Notes under the pieces: model-generated | Database searches by the model: none | What the model was told of the DNA's origin: nothing | Seen by the model: the letters and a program-made list of their open reading frames with translations, nothing else | Made by a program: the position numbers and the translations under genes | Shown: one piece after another, positions 1 through 11,654 of the stretch | Position numbering within the stretch: position 1 is the first letter of the stretch | Layout: each line of letters begins with the position of its first letter | Source: Porodaedalea pini | Taxonomy: Eukaryota > Basidiomycota > Agaricomycetes > Hymenochaetales > Hymenochaetaceae | DNA: 64,000 nt | Direction of reading: 5' to 3' | NCBI GenBank assembly: GCA_002794775.1 | Contig: NBAY01000002.1 | Location: 1,612,001-1,676,000, forward strand

Positions 1-1179
1 CCGCGTCTCCCTTTGGTGGAGGAGCCACTTGACTTGGACATGGGTGACGTTACGTGTACAGTCGTCAACATTGTTGTCGATTGTTATCTCTGCTGCATCT
101 TTCCACCTCATCATCAACTTTGCTGATGAACCTGTGCAACGTTGGCGTAACCCCAGATCGAATGCACAACCGATCCCTGTTCCTCTGCTGTCATCAAGAT
201 AGATCTCACCAACGAACAGCGATGGGCCCTTCCTGCATCAGCTTGTTGGGATCCAGACCGACCAAGCTACATCACGACCAACAATAGCGGTGTTACATAT
301 GATATTTAGTGGAGTGAGACCCGGCATAGCTGGTATTCGACGAATGAAGAAGGAAGGAGAGCTAGGTGGCCCCCAGCCATCCCATCATCATCTGCACCAT
401 CAACGTCCACCATCAATCTACCGCTGACTCCAGGACACTACCGTGAGACCAGTAGGGACCTGTCACCCCCAACCCCCCCTGAACCCTCAATGCCAATGCC
501 CAAACCAGAAATGTCGACAGGAGGTTTCAGTCAGCAGCAGATGGAGCAGATCGCAGCAATTGTTGCAGGCGCCTTCACCTATCAGGTGAACAACACCCTG
601 GCACCAGTCGCTGCAGCTAATCCCCCGACCCCCAGTATTGACGTCGCCCGGCCACGTGAATTCACCGGCAGCGACGATTATCTAGACTTCAAACACGAAG
701 TCCTTCTTTTCGTCTCTGCAAACCCGAGCTGATACCCCACGTCGGAGAGTAAGATTTACGTTGCTCTCTCCTACTTAAAGGGGGGCAATGCGGCGACGTG
801 GGTGCAGAACTACGTGGAGGAGTCAATGATGGCTGGCATTGTGACCTTCACCGACAGTTGGACGAGGTTCCAAGAGCGCCTAGACGCCTCATTCGATGAT
901 CCGAACTGGAAGGAAAAGGCGCTAGCGAAATTCCGAACCAAGGTTCAGAAGGATCTCACCGCCGATGAGTTCTTCCAAGATCTTGATGTCGTCATCACAA
1001 GAGTGGGGCTGACAGATGACAGTGTCATCTGTGACTGTCTAAAGCGAGCAATGAACATTGAGGTGGTATGGGGAGTGCTGAGGTCGATGCCGGTCCTGAC
1101 AACATACGACGCCTGGAAGAAGAAGGCCATCAAGATCGACTGAGGTGAGCAACAGATCTGAGCAATCCAGCGAGGTCGT
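1..1179 (+). pseudogene. gag: A-1 leader and gag, 5' part (interrupted by element B)
   Basis: This is the 5' part of the internal region of an old family A Ty3/gypsy element whose 5' LTR lies outside the window. Bases 1-489 match the leader of the intact copy A-5. The gag frame is readable from about 490. It encodes the capsid-like region (REFTGSDDYLDF, then YLKGGNAATWVQNYVEE). Stops at 730-732, 1141-1143 and 1159-1161 replace Arg codons of A-5. Element B is inserted at 1180 with TCGT duplicated on both sides, and gag resumes at 5253. It cannot make a full Gag. Confidence 0.9.
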
Positions 1180-2167
1180 TGTGGAGATCCTGATGCCGCT
1201 GGCCTCAGAATCGGCTCTATTAGGTTCGACTCGACTCAGGACAGTCTTACAAGTATCCCTGATGCATTTTGGGACACTTTCAGTGTTTGGCAGGATTAAC
1301 TCGACGCATACAGCTTGGTTCTGCACCAGTGAGCCACCAAAGTCTATTTTGGGTCACATCTGGTATTGTTCCGAGCCTCCCAAAGCTTAATTACTCATGT
1401 GCCTGAGTTCCGGCTCCGAGTTCCAGCTATTTGATGTTGTTTGGCTAGAGCCTCTGGTCTGTCTTTGTGTCCTTTGTATGCCACTCAGAGGCTCAACCCT
1501 CTGTTGGTTATTTAAACACTCATGTAAATGTCTCAAAAATTTAAGTTTAGTTCCCACGAGTCAGTCCCAGTCTTTAGTTCTCGTCTCTGTTGCCGTTCAG
1601 TGTCGTTCCGTCTGTTCCGTCTCGAGTCCCGTTTTTGGCCAAATCTTGCTTTCGCTATATCGCCCTCAGTTCTTAACCGATTCTCGAGCTCTCTTCAGAT
1701 TCTTAATCTCGTCGAAAATCGCTTTCGAACACTGTCTTTTCTTGCACGATTCCGAGCCCGCGTCGTAGAGCTACAAAAATAGCTTTTGGTTCCGGGAGTT
1801 CCGTGCATTCCGCCAGCCACAACCAGTGCAACCGCCATATCTCCGTCAATTCTGCATCGCGTCTCGAGATATTTTCAGATTCAGAATCGTCTCGACAAAT
1901 AGTATCGATTCCTGTCTTCACTGGCAAGTTTCCGAGCCCGGGTTGTCAAGATCGTAGGCGCTCTTTGTTCTCCGACTGCATTTAGGCATGTTTTGCCAGT
2001 CGTCCTTTGTACTCACGTCCTTGAGTCGAAACCTAGCCCTGAGTATTCCCCTACACTTCCCTACACTTCCTGACACTATCCCCTCCACTAGACACACTAG
2101 AGTGAACCCCCAGTGGCCGAACTCAACCAGGTCCGAGTCTGCCAGTAGACCGTACCGTCACCTTTCA
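1180..2167 (+). repeat. Element B 5' LTR
   Basis: A 988-bp LTR, TGTGGAGATCC...CACCTTTCA. It matches 4257-5252 and the solo LTR 32816-33815 with scattered, mostly C/T and G/A differences. It contains repeated GTTCCG words near 1600-1625 and 1790-1815. The TATTTAAAC at about 1508 is a possible TATA-like element. Confidence 0.92.
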
Positions 2168-2186
2168 AATTGGAGCCCACCGTGAG
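2168..2186 (+). promoter_or_regulatory. Element B putative primer-binding site
   Basis: TGGAGCCCACCGTGAG starts 3 nt after the 5' LTR. A TGG start is expected for a site that pairs with a tRNA 3' CCA end. Element C has nearly the same site in the same place on the minus strand, which links the two families. I did not identify the tRNA. Confidence 0.6.
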
Positions 2187-2255
2187 GGGGTTTCTGTCTT
2201 TGTGTTGGGAGTGTTCCCCTTTGTTTTCTTTCAGCTTCGGTCCATTGGATTCAGT

Positions 2256-4376
2256 ATGCCTCGGTCCTGTCTTTGTGGCACTCGTGGTGCCAGCCCGATG
2301 CCGCTTTTGGGTGCAGACAATGCACCTTTCTTCGATGGCTCAAACCCTCGTCTCATAGGTCGGTTCTTGGAGGATGTTGGGCTTCTCTGTGATGAGGCTC
2401 AGCTCTCAGAGGCTGACAGAGTTTATTGGACCATTTACTATGCTTCATTGGATATTGCTGATCAGTGGAGTTTGTTCCCAGAGGCCATGGCAAGTTCGCC
2501 GACATGGTCTAGCTTCGAGACGGCAGTTCTATTCTTATATCCTGAGTACCCTGACAACACTCATCGCTATCTACGTGCAGATCTTCAGGAGTTGGTCCAG
2601 AGGTCATCCGCCAGTCCCATGAACACTGTGGAGCAGCTGTATGAGTATTTCTGGTCATTCCTTCGCATTTTTCGGTACCTTGAAGCCCATGATCGTATAA
2701 CTGATATGGAGGCGAAGAGGCTCTTTGTCCAGGGCATCCCAGCATCGCTTCGAGCTCACGTTTTCGATCGGTTTGAGATTTTATTCAGTGACAGACTCAC
2801 CGATGACGTTTTCAGTATCGAGGAGGTTATGGAGGCTGCCGATTTTATTTTAAACCGAGTTTCTGCGCGCCGTTTACACTCGGTCGAGGAGCTGGGTCCA
2901 GCACGTTCCGAACGGTACCCTCACCACGCGTCTCAGATCTCTGGTTCTGGTTTTACAGATTTTACAAGTACACCGACATCTCAGTTATCTACTTCAAGCG
3001 TCCCCCTGCGTTCCCCAGTGATTCCCTTTGTTTCTCTGGCTGCCCAAGTGTCAGAATCGAAGATACGATCCGTTGCGTCTGTTCCGTGCGTTCCGTGCGT
3101 CGATCCGTCACGTGTTCCGGTCGTTCCGTCCGTTCCGTCCGTTCTGTCCGTTCCGACAGCAAACTCGACACCAATGCATACAACTCGTTCCGGACGCGTT
3201 TTTGGTTGTTTCTTTTGCAGTTCCCTCGAGCATTTCATCAAGGATTGTCCAGTGGTATTGGAGTACTCTCGGACCCGTCGTTGCATGCGAAATTTGGCAG
3301 GGCAGGTTGTTCTTCCGAGTGGATTATTTGTTCCATCAAGTTTTGGTGGCCATGACCTACAAGAGAGGTTCGATGCATTCTATGACGCATATCCGGAGCT
3401 TCGGATGGCTCCATCGAGTTCCTCGAGTGCCCCTGATATCCCTCCGAAGGTTACGGACACTCGGAGTGCCGATCATTTCTCACATTCAGCTTCTGTCAGG
3501 CACATCACTTCCGGTGCTTCTATCTCAAGTGTACAGCCTCTTACCCCGCGTTCTTCGACTTCTCCGCGCTTCTCGAAGCCTCCGGCTACATTCAATTCGA
3601 TTCCTCGGTCCTCGAGCTCGCCGATCGACTCGTCGAAGGGTAGTTTCGGCCACGAAATGAATTTTCAGTGCAGAAATGCACCGGGAAGGCATTTTAAGGC
3701 AGATTCTTCAACACCCAGCCTATTTAATTCAAGTTCTCGTGTCTGCCCGGTGTATGCATCGGATTTCGACAGTTCAGAGGTCCCTCTATCGTGTTCCGAT
3801 GTTTCGGACCCGGCCTTAGTGCCGGATTCGAATTCTATGCATTTTAGCAGCCCCAACATTGCAGATTCAACTTTGCAGGCTTTCTCTCCGAGTTTTTCAG
3901 ATATTTATGGTGTTTTGAAGCCGTTCCGTGAGTTCCGTGCGTTCCGTCCGACGCAACGAATGGAACGACGTTCCCACGCTCAAATCGACTCCGCAACCAC
4001 CGGTTTTGATTCAGAATTGGTGTCTCTGCATACGGTTTCGAATCCAGTCACTTTTCAGAGTGGTTTTCCGTCAATCAGCTCAGCAAATTCAATCTCTCGT
4101 GTTTCCGTGCCCTCAGAAGCGTCGTTCGACTCATCAAACGATTCTGTCTCGGATTCAGACACCTCGGATGTTCCCCTCACACCGCTTTTGCCTTCGTCTT
4201 TGACACTTGAGGAGCGGAGTGACCAGGGATGGTCACTATTAGAAGGTCCGTGGAGATGTGGAGATCCCAATGCTGCTAGCCTCGGAATTGGCTCTATTAG
4301 GTTCGACTCGACTCAGGACAATCTTACAAGTATCCCCAACGCATTTCAGGACAGTTTCAGTGTTTGGCTGGATTAA
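2256..4376 (+). CDS. gag: Gag-like protein of element B
   Basis: An open frame of about 706 residues from the first in-frame ATG (2256). A later ATG at 2298 is equally possible, and the frame is open back to the primer site. The N-terminal third (NAPFFDGSNP, then IYYASLDIADQWS) resembles the C-family Gag (DAPFFDGHNP). A zinc knuckle C-X2-C-X4-H-X4-C is encoded at 3207-3248. A long Ser/Pro-rich tail follows. The last 40 codons lie inside the 3' LTR. No protease motif is present. The expected role is to package the B transcript in particles. The frame is intact although the LTRs differ by several percent. Confidence 0.8.
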   Translation: MPRSCLCGTRGASPMPLLGADNAPFFDGSNPRLIGRFLEDVGLLCDEAQLSEADRVYWTIYYASLDIADQWSLFPEAMASSPTWSSFETAVLFLYPEYPDNTHRYLRADLQELVQRSSASPMNTVEQLYEYFWSFLRIFRYLEAHDRITDMEAKRLFVQGIPASLRAHVFDRFEILFSDRLTDDVFSIEEVMEAADFILNRVSARRLHSVEELGPARSERYPHHASQISGSGFTDFTSTPTSQLSTSSVPLRSPVIPFVSLAAQVSESKIRSVASVPCVPCVDPSRVPVVPSVPSVLSVPTANSTPMHTTRSGRVFGCFFCSSLEHFIKDCPVVLEYSRTRRCMRNLAGQVVLPSGLFVPSSFGGHDLQERFDAFYDAYPELRMAPSSSSSAPDIPPKVTDTRSADHFSHSASVRHITSGASISSVQPLTPRSSTSPRFSKPPATFNSIPRSSSSPIDSSKGSFGHEMNFQCRNAPGRHFKADSSTPSLFNSSSRVCPVYASDFDSSEVPLSCSDVSDPALVPDSNSMHFSSPNIADSTLQAFSPSFSDIYGVLKPFREFRAFRPTQRMERRSHAQIDSATTGFDSELVSLHTVSNPVTFQSGFPSISSANSISRVSVPSEASFDSSNDSVSDSDTSDVPLTPLLPSSLTLEERSDQGWSLLEGPWRCGDPNAASLGIGSIRFDSTQDNLTSIPNAFQDSFSVWLD

Positions 4377-5252
4377 CTCGACGCATACAGCTTGGTTCTG
4401 CACCAGTGAGCCACCAAAGTCTATTTTGGGTCACATCTGGTATTGTTCCGAGCCTCCCAAAGCTTAATTACTCATGTTCCCAAGTTCCGGCTCCGAGTTC
4501 TGGCTATTTGGTGTTGTTTGGCTAGAGCCTCTGGTCTGTCTTTGTGTCCTTTGTATGCCACTCAGAGGCTCAACCCTCTGTTGGTTATTTAAACACTCAT
4601 GTAAATGTCTTAAAAAAAAAGTTTAGTTCCCCTGAGTCAGTCCCAGTCTTTAGTTCTCATCTCCATCGCCGTTCAGTGTTGTTCCGTCCGTTCCGTCCGT
4701 TCCATCTCGAGTCCCGTTTTCGGCCAAATCTTGCTTTCGCTATATCGCCCTCAGTTCTTAACCGATTCTCGAGCTCTCTTCAGATTCGTAATCTCCTCAA
4801 AAATCGCTTTCGAATACTGTCTTATCCTGCACGATTCCGAGCCCGCGTCATAGAGCTACGAAAATAGCTTTTGGTTCCGGGAGTTCCGTGCATTCCGCCA
4901 GCCGCAACCAGTGCAACTGCCATATCTCCGTCAATTCTGCACCGCATCTCGAGATATTTTCAGATTCAGAATCGTCTCGACGAATCGTTTCGATTACTGT
5001 CTTCACTGGCAAGTTTCCGAGCCTGGGTTGTCAAGATCGTAGTTGCTCTTTGTTCTCTGACCACATTTAGGCACGTTTTGCCGGTCGTCCTTTGTACTCA
5101 CGTCCTTGAGTCGACACCTAGCCCCGAGTATTCCCCTACACTTCCCTACACTTCCTGACACTATCCCCTCCATCAGACACATTAGAGTGAACCCCCAGTG
5201 GCTGAACTCAACCAGGTCCAAGTCTGCCAGTAGACCGTACCATCACCTTTCA
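4257..5252 (+). repeat. Element B 3' LTR
   Basis: A 996-bp LTR, TGTGGAGATCCC...CACCTTTCA, followed by the TCGT target duplicate at 5253-5256. A short GTTCCGTCC tandem run is visible near 4681-4705. It carries the C-terminal end and stop codon of the B Gag frame. Confidence 0.92.
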
Positions 5253-5670
5253 TCGTGCATTCCTGCTTCCACCATGCCCGCAGCAGCAACATGTACCCCT
5301 GGCTTGTTGCCAGGTGGCAGCCCCCCACGTCAATAAATGTGATGCGACAGGCATCACTTTTGGAGGCGCTGGCCAGCCGATGGACGTCTCGATGAATGAG
5401 GCACAACGCCGACACGCGTGCTGGATCTGCGGCCAGCTGGGTCACTTCAAGGACAAGTGCCCACAAGGACAGGGGATCATGCAGCGCATGCTGCAGATGA
5501 TGGCGCCAGGTGAACATCGCCTCCTTGCCGACGAGCTAGGCGCAATGAAGGAATCGGCATTTGAGGAAGTCGTAGACACTCGAAGGTCGACAGTGGAGGA
5601 CTATGTGGAAGAGGAGGGAGATGATGAAGAGGTCATTGACTCACAGGGTTTTGCGAGTGGTCAGGCGTAG
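5253..5670 (+). pseudogene. gag: A-1 gag, 3' part
   Basis: Continuation of A-1 gag after element B. It encodes the C-terminal half: GITFGGAGQPMDVSMNEAQ, then a zinc knuckle CWICGQLGHFKDKC (C-X2-C-X4-H-X4-C) and an acidic tail ending at TAG 5668-5670. The heptamer GGGTTTT lies about 18 nt before the stop. An inverted repeat TGGTCAG/CTGACCA spans the stop, as in A-5. Confidence 0.88.
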
Positions 5671-7692
5671 TCATTGGGGTGACTGACCAAAAAGAACAAG
5701 GGACTTCGAATCCGGATTTGCTAAAATATAACCAACTGTCTGTACAATACGTAGATGCAAACAATGTCGATGGTTTTCCCAATTATGAAGTCCCCACTGG
5801 TGAGAGAGAGAATGATGAGTATGAGCAATTGTTCATGAGGGGAACTGGCAGACGCCAGCTGGACCTCCTCCTGAACGTTGGACACAGTGTGGAGGGTGAG
5901 ATAAGGGAGGTGGACGCGCATGCCCTCGTGGATTTGGGGTATACAGGATCATGCATTGATGTGAGGTTCATCGAGTGCTATGGGTTGGAAACCAAGCGCT
6001 ACGTCAGACCCCTTGCAGTGCTCAATGTGGATGGAATGCACAACGAGGCCGGTCTGATTGAGAGATACGTTGATGTCAAACTAATGATTGGACATCACAA
6101 GGAAAGGATAGTCCTTGCGGTAACATCCCTGGCATCATCAAACATCTTCCTTGGCTACGACTGGCTTCAATGCCACAATCCAGAAGTCGACTGGAAAATG
6201 GGTTTGATTGAATTCACCTGCTGTCCAGAGGAATGTGCAATCAAGAAGGAGGTTGTGGAAGAGATGAGGAGGGTGAGAGAGGTGTGAATGGACAAGGCAT
6301 CCTGGCCCGCATACCTCAATGACTTTGCCAATGTCTTCAGCAAGAAAGGCTTTGAAAAGCTACCAGAACATCACTCCTGGGATCATGTCATCGACTTGAA
6401 ACCCAACTTCAAGCCTAGCGACTGCAAGATCTATCCACTGACACCGATGGAACAGGAGTCGCTGAAGGCTTTCCTTGAGGAAAACCTAAAGTCAGGTTGC
6501 ATACGAAAGTCAATTTTGCTGATGGCATCACCCTTCTTTTTCATTAAGAAGGCCGACAAATTGCTATGCCCAATCCAGGACTATCATAAACTCAATGACG
6601 GCACGATCAAGAACAAGTATCCTCTCCCCCTCATTGACAAACTGGTTGACAAGGTCAAGAAGGCAAAGTTCATCACCAAGCTTGACCTTCACTGGGGATA
6701 CTACAATGTCCAGATCTGTGAAGGTGATGAGTGGAAGGCAGTGTTCTGCACAAACATGGGTCTCTTTGAACCGACAGTCATGTTCTTTGGTCTTTGCAAT
6801 GCACCAGCGACATTCCAGGCTTTTGTCAACCACATCTTCAAGGGGTTGATCTACGATAACTTGATCATTGTCTACCTCGACGACATACTGATCCTCTCAC
6901 AAACTCTCGAGGAACATATCGAGACGTCAAGGCGTGTCCTTCAGATCTTGCGAGAGAACGGCCTGTACCTGAAACCGGAGAAGTGCGAGTTCAACACCAA
7001 GGTCGTGAAGTACCTCGGCCACATCGTCGGTAATAGTGAGATCAGGGCTGACCCAGCGAAGACGGAAGCGATCGCAGACTGGCCAGTCCCACGAAACCTC
7101 AAACAGCTACAACAATTCCTCGGCATGGGCAACTGGCTACGACGGTTCATCAAGGACTACAGCAAGGTAGTCCATCCGCTGACGTCACTGACAGGCAAGA
7201 AGGACTGAGTATGGGAGACCAAACAGCAGGAGGCATTCAAGGAGTTGAGACGACGTCTCTGCTCACCTCCAGTCCTTGCCATCGCAAATGATGAAGGCCC
7301 TTTCCGCGTCGAAGCGGACTCATCAAACTTCGCACTCAGAGGTGTGTTGTTGCAGAAACAGGAAGGCAAGTGGAGGGTAGTTGCCTACAGGTCAGAGGCA
7401 CTCCTGCCGGCGGAATGAAACTACGAAATCTATGACAAGGAGATGCTCGCGATCATTTTGGCACTCAAGGAGTGGAGACAGTACCTCCTCGGCACCCATC
7501 ACTGTATCAAAATCTGGTCCGATCATGCCAACCTCACTTATTTCAGGTCGGCGCAGAAACTGAGCTATCAACAAGCTCGCTGGCGGACAGAGCTTGAGGA
7601 ATTTGACTTCCACCTCGAGCACAAGTCGGGTAAGACGATGGGCAAGGCAGACCTACTGTCGCACAAGGCTGGCTATGATGAGGGCAGGGATG
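5671..7692 (+). pseudogene. pol: A-1 pol, part 1 (protease, RT, RNase H)
   Basis: The pol frame runs from the end of gag with a retropepsin region in which the DSG motif reads DLG (ALVDLGYTG). A TGA at 6285-6287 follows, then reverse transcriptase with an intact YLDD (near 6882), then RNase H. TGA at 7206-7208 replaces a Trp codon, and TGA at 7416-7418 replaces Arg (CGA in A-5). The frame is cut at 7692 by copy A-2; pol resumes at 27098 after the duplicated GGATG. It is dead. Confidence 0.9.
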
Positions 7693-8178
7693 TGTTAGGA
7701 CTTGAACTTTTACCTTTTCTTTTATTTTCCCTTTTACCATTTCCTTTCTTTTAACCACTCCTTTCCATTATATTTAACCTTCTTTCATAATCATTTCCCA
7801 TTCTTATATCATACATGATCATTCCCACACTCATTTAGTACGACCCAACCTTCATTCATTCCATTCCTAGTTATGTAAACTATACAGTACTTAGATAATG
7901 CAATCCCATGGATGACGCTATATAGAGGAAGGTGGAATCACAGAAGCCCCCTGTTCTGCTTTTCCTCTTACCTCCACGTCGTCCAGGTGAGACCCGTCCC
8001 CCCTGTATTAGTTAGACTTGTATTAATCCTCTTACCTCCACGTCGTCCAGTCTGAGTAAACCCGCTGCCCAAACTTCGCGTTCGAGATACAGCCCATCCC
8101 AGACAACGTCCGCATCACTGTCAGGTGCCATGCGTTGAGGTTGCCTAGTCTGAGTTCCACCCAGACTTCCGCCTAACA
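7693..8178 (+). repeat. A-2 5' LTR
   Basis: A 486-bp LTR with a TATA-like CTATATAG at 7918-7925. GTTCTGCTTTT at 7953-7963 is the presumed 5' end of the transcript. The complementary 11-mer follows the LTR at 8180-8190. It also holds a 23-nt direct repeat (CCTCTTACCTCCACG...), one copy ending in CAG followed by GTGAG. Confidence 0.93.
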
Positions 8179-8763
8179 TAAAAGCAGAACCCCACCCAGG
8201 CTCATCCCCAGCATACGTTGTTGCTGTTGACTCGCCTTCACTCAGTCTAGAGGAGCGCTCCCCTCAATGGACTTGATGTGTAAACCCCCTAAACGACAAC
8301 CCTCAACCCTGCCTGGACATTTTTGGATGTTTGTGTATTACATAAACTTCACAACCGACTTTTCCCGACCCTGGCTCTCCACATCTCCCTTTGGTGGAGG
8401 AGCCACTTAACTTGGACGTGGGTGATGTTACGTGTACAGTTGTCCACGTCATTGTCAATTGTTATCACTATCGCATCCTTCCGTCTCATTATCAACTTTG
8501 CCAACGAACCCGTTCAACATTGGCGTAACCCCGGATCGAATGCACAACTGATCCCTGTCCCTCCACCATCGTCAAGATAGATCTCACCAACGAACAGCAA
8601 TGGGCCCTCCCTGCATCAGCCCATTGGGATCCAGACTGACCAAGTTACGTCGTGACCAACAACAGCGGTGTTACATACAACATCTGGTGGAGTGAGATCT
8701 GGCATAGCTGGTATTCGATGAACAAAGAAGGAAGGAGAGCTAGGTGGCCCCCAGCCGTCCCGT
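8179..8763 (+). other. A-2 leader region
   Basis: The internal leader starts with the self-primer site AAAAGCAGAAC (8180-8190). It holds a conserved frame at 8323-8580 (SLWW, RLIINFANEP, ending PVPPPSSR). The same frame is present in A-4 and A-5, where it has no ATG start. The leader is cut by element C at 8764. Confidence 0.75.
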
Positions 8764-9697
8764 TGTAGATCCTGACTTAGGGGTGTCTGGGATCAACGGT
8801 CCTTTTGGGGACGTGATCGCGTTGCTCTGGGAGGTTAGGGGTAGACTGCGGTGAGATCACTCGACGTACCGGTATGCATTGGTACGCTTCGGTACGCGCC
8901 GGTACGTGTCGATATCGAGAACAAAGGTCGGGAACTCCTGTCGCGTCTGTGGTTTGACCGGTACGGAGTCGGTACGCACGGGTTATCAACACCGGTACAA
9001 TGTGATTACGACGAGCGGTGAGGTTCGAGTTACGAAGTATGAGACGAGAGACGGTTTCGAAAGATGAGATGCTAAGACGAAGACGGAACGACTACAAGAT
9101 TACGAGAACAAAGATGGATCACACTCAAATTACCCTTATCTGAGGGAGACTCTGCAGTAGAACTGACTTGTCTTCTACCTACAACATGGGGTGCCTATTT
9201 ATACTAAGTCCAAAGACCTATCTACAGTTAATAATTTCCATACGGGCATACTGTGCATATCAGTCGAAACATAGAGGAGTCGAAAGGAAAAGTCATAGGT
9301 CATAGAGGTGCGCATAGAGTGCATAGAAATCAGAAGAACATAGGAAAAACATAAATCATAATGAGGAAAACGTCCGCTTCGCGTCCGATCACACCGGTGC
9401 TCCACCGGAACTCAGATCGTCCAATTGGTACGTGGCTCCTGTCATCGGACAGCAGTCCGGTACACGTCTTGGCTGTATGCTCCATGTGACCGCGTCCCTA
9501 ATCGTTGAGATAAGATCTCCGGTACGTTCTGGTATGCTTTCGGAGGTGTCGGAACGTGCTGATGACGCGATCGCGAGGTTCTGATTCAAGACCGGACCGA
9601 TTGGGTTGAGTCCGGTACTGATCGGTACACGTCGGAACCAGTTCTTGAATGCTTCTGGAGTGATCGGCAGTGATGGGACGATCGGCACGGCTCTACA
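8764..9697 (-). repeat. Element C 3' LTR
   Basis: A 934-bp LTR. It is dense in GGTACG/CGTACC words, notably near 8864-8910 and 8958-9000. Compared with 18590-19523, most differences are CG changed to TG or CA. Confidence 0.95.
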
Positions 9698-9858
9698 TCT
9701 CCCGGGGCGTTTAAATCGTGACTGTCCCTAGTCACGCCTTCTCTTCTTTTGATACGTGCGAGAAGCTTGATCACACTGATAACGCGCGTCGGAACACGCT
9801 AGAGAGGGCGTTGGAAAAGTGGTCGTACTGACGGGTTTTTCTCCTGCTTCTTCCAACC
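9698..9858 (+). promoter_or_regulatory. Likely promoter and 5' UTR of the antisense gene
   Basis: A 161-bp interval between the C LTR and the ATG at 9859. It ends in a pyrimidine-rich stretch (TTTTTCTCCTGCTTCTTCC), common upstream of fungal start codons. The ATG context is CCAACCATGTC. On the other strand, CCCGGGAGA abutting the LTR would be the polypurine tract of element C. The promoter role is inferred. Confidence 0.4.
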
Positions 9859-11623
9859 ATGTCATCTCCGCACCGCGACAGCAGCAGCAACAGCAACAGC
9901 ACGGCACCGCCTCGGCTGGCGCACAAGGCACCCCGTGTACCGGGGTACGTCGACAACGTCGGTGCCATCGAGTGCGAGAAGATCACGTGGGACACCCGTG
10001 AGATCGAGCAACGGCTGGTCGACATTGACTGGTACGTGCGACGCCGCCTCAGGCGGTACATGAAACGGCAGGAGACGTTACTGGCGGGGAGTCGGGGTCA
10101 CGAGATCGGCGAACGATGGAAGTGGGCCGAGTGGGCATACAGCACGAAGGTGAGTCCTCAAAACTTGATCAAGCACGCGTACCGAGCTGACCGATTCGAA
10201 ATAGCGCACCCTGGAGAGCTACTACCAGCTCTACTGGGACTCCGTGGTGCCGGCGAACCGCCACCCGATCGCGTCCGATCTGCGGACGTACCTCCAGGTC
10301 GCGTGGGTCTGGAAGGAGATGCGGTGGGCGCTGGATGGGCTCAACAAGTCCACCGCCGACCGGCTCTACGGTCGGTATTTCGCCGACCACCAGACGGTCG
10401 ACCTCACCAAGTACCAGGGTGAGGGATTCATCGTACCGGTCGCGGACTGGCTGGACGATGTACTGTACATCAGCGGAGAGCTCGAGCGCGTACTCGTACC
10501 CGACGGGTACGGGTATAAGTTCGTCTACCCCGTGGAGTGTGAGGCGCAACCGCGCTTCGTCGGGGTCCCGTCGGCTGTACCGGCAGTCGAGGCGTTCATC
10601 GAACATCTCGAAACGCCTGGTCCGCCCGAGGTCGAGGAGGTCATGAACGAGGAGGAGGAGCGCACCGTCCCGCATACCAACGGTACCGCGTCTGCGCAAC
10701 AGCAACAGCAGACGGGTCCATGCGAAGTCGAGGCGAGCGTGATGCGCAAGGAGAGGTCCGGCGTACCGCGTACCGGTGACGCCCCGTCAGCACAACAGCA
10801 ACAGCAGACGGGTGCCGACAAGTGGCGATGGTGTACGACCATCGAGATCGCGTCTGACGACAAGGAGGGAACGCGTACCGGACCACGCGAGGAGCCGCTG
10901 CGGCAACAGCAGCAGCAACAACCCGCGCCGAGCGCGGCGTCAAGTGTCCCGCCCCCAGCGAATGCGCCTGGGGGACTATTCTTCGAGATGGAGGCGGCCG
11001 CAGAGCACGAAGCCAAGCAGCGGGTGCGAGATGAAGCCGGTCTCGCTGCCATGTTAGCCGCTCAGGAAGAGGCTCAGAAGCAGGCAGAAGCGACGCGTCG
11101 GGTGCGTGCACGCGGTCATCGGGAGAGTGGAGGAGGCGCGCGTCGAGCGCGTGAGCGAGGTCGTGGGGGCCCTCGCATGAAGCAATGCCGGGAGCCGCCA
11201 GTCGAAGAGGTGGAGGGGCGTCTCGCTCCAGCTGAGCCCGCCCCCGTATTGATGGAGGCAGAGGGTGGTGGTTCGTCATACCACCACGCAGACGAAGGGC
11301 GTACCGACGGTACGTCGGGTCCCTCGGTCACCGTGTTCGACGGGGTCGAACTGGTCAACCCGGCGACCGGTCGTCTATGGTGGGCAGGACCGCTGCCAGT
11401 CCCTCTTGAGGAGGCGTGCGCCAACTGCGTGCGTTGGGGGAGAACGTGTCAGGGGCAGCCCGGTAGGGCTTGCTTCCTCTGCACGGTCGTCTGGCGGACG
11501 GGGTGCTTGCTGGCGACCCAGGGACGTGCGAAGGAGGTCCAGGGCAGAAAGTCGGGTGGAAAGCGGAAACGCGCCGCCCGCGATGAGGGCGTACCGCGCG
11601 CTGCGCCTAAGGCACTGCAGCCA

Positions 11624-11654
<31 letters not shown>

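Larger units (their letters stand above)
1180..5252 (+). mobile_element. Element B: gag-only LTR retrotransposon inserted in A-1
   Basis: A complete LTR element of 4073 bp. It has LTRs at 1180-2167 and 4257-5252 that start TGTGG and end TTTCA. The duplicated target TCGT lies at 1176-1179 and 5253-5256. A primer-site-like TGGAGCCCACC follows the 5' LTR, and a purine stretch (GTGGAGA) precedes the 3' LTR. The roughly 2.1-kb interior has one open gag-like frame. I see no protease, reverse transcriptase, RNase H or integrase. It is therefore non-autonomous, most likely mobilised by the related family C. Confidence 0.9.

Noticed and set aside
2202..2255. Start of B gag at 2202 and of C gag at 18588
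   Set aside because: These are GTG codons; nuclear fungal genes normally start at ATG. The frames are open there, which is noted separately.
3070..3155. CRISPR-like array of GTTCCGTCCG units
   Set aside because: Irregular short units without unique spacers, inside a gag frame of a eukaryotic element.
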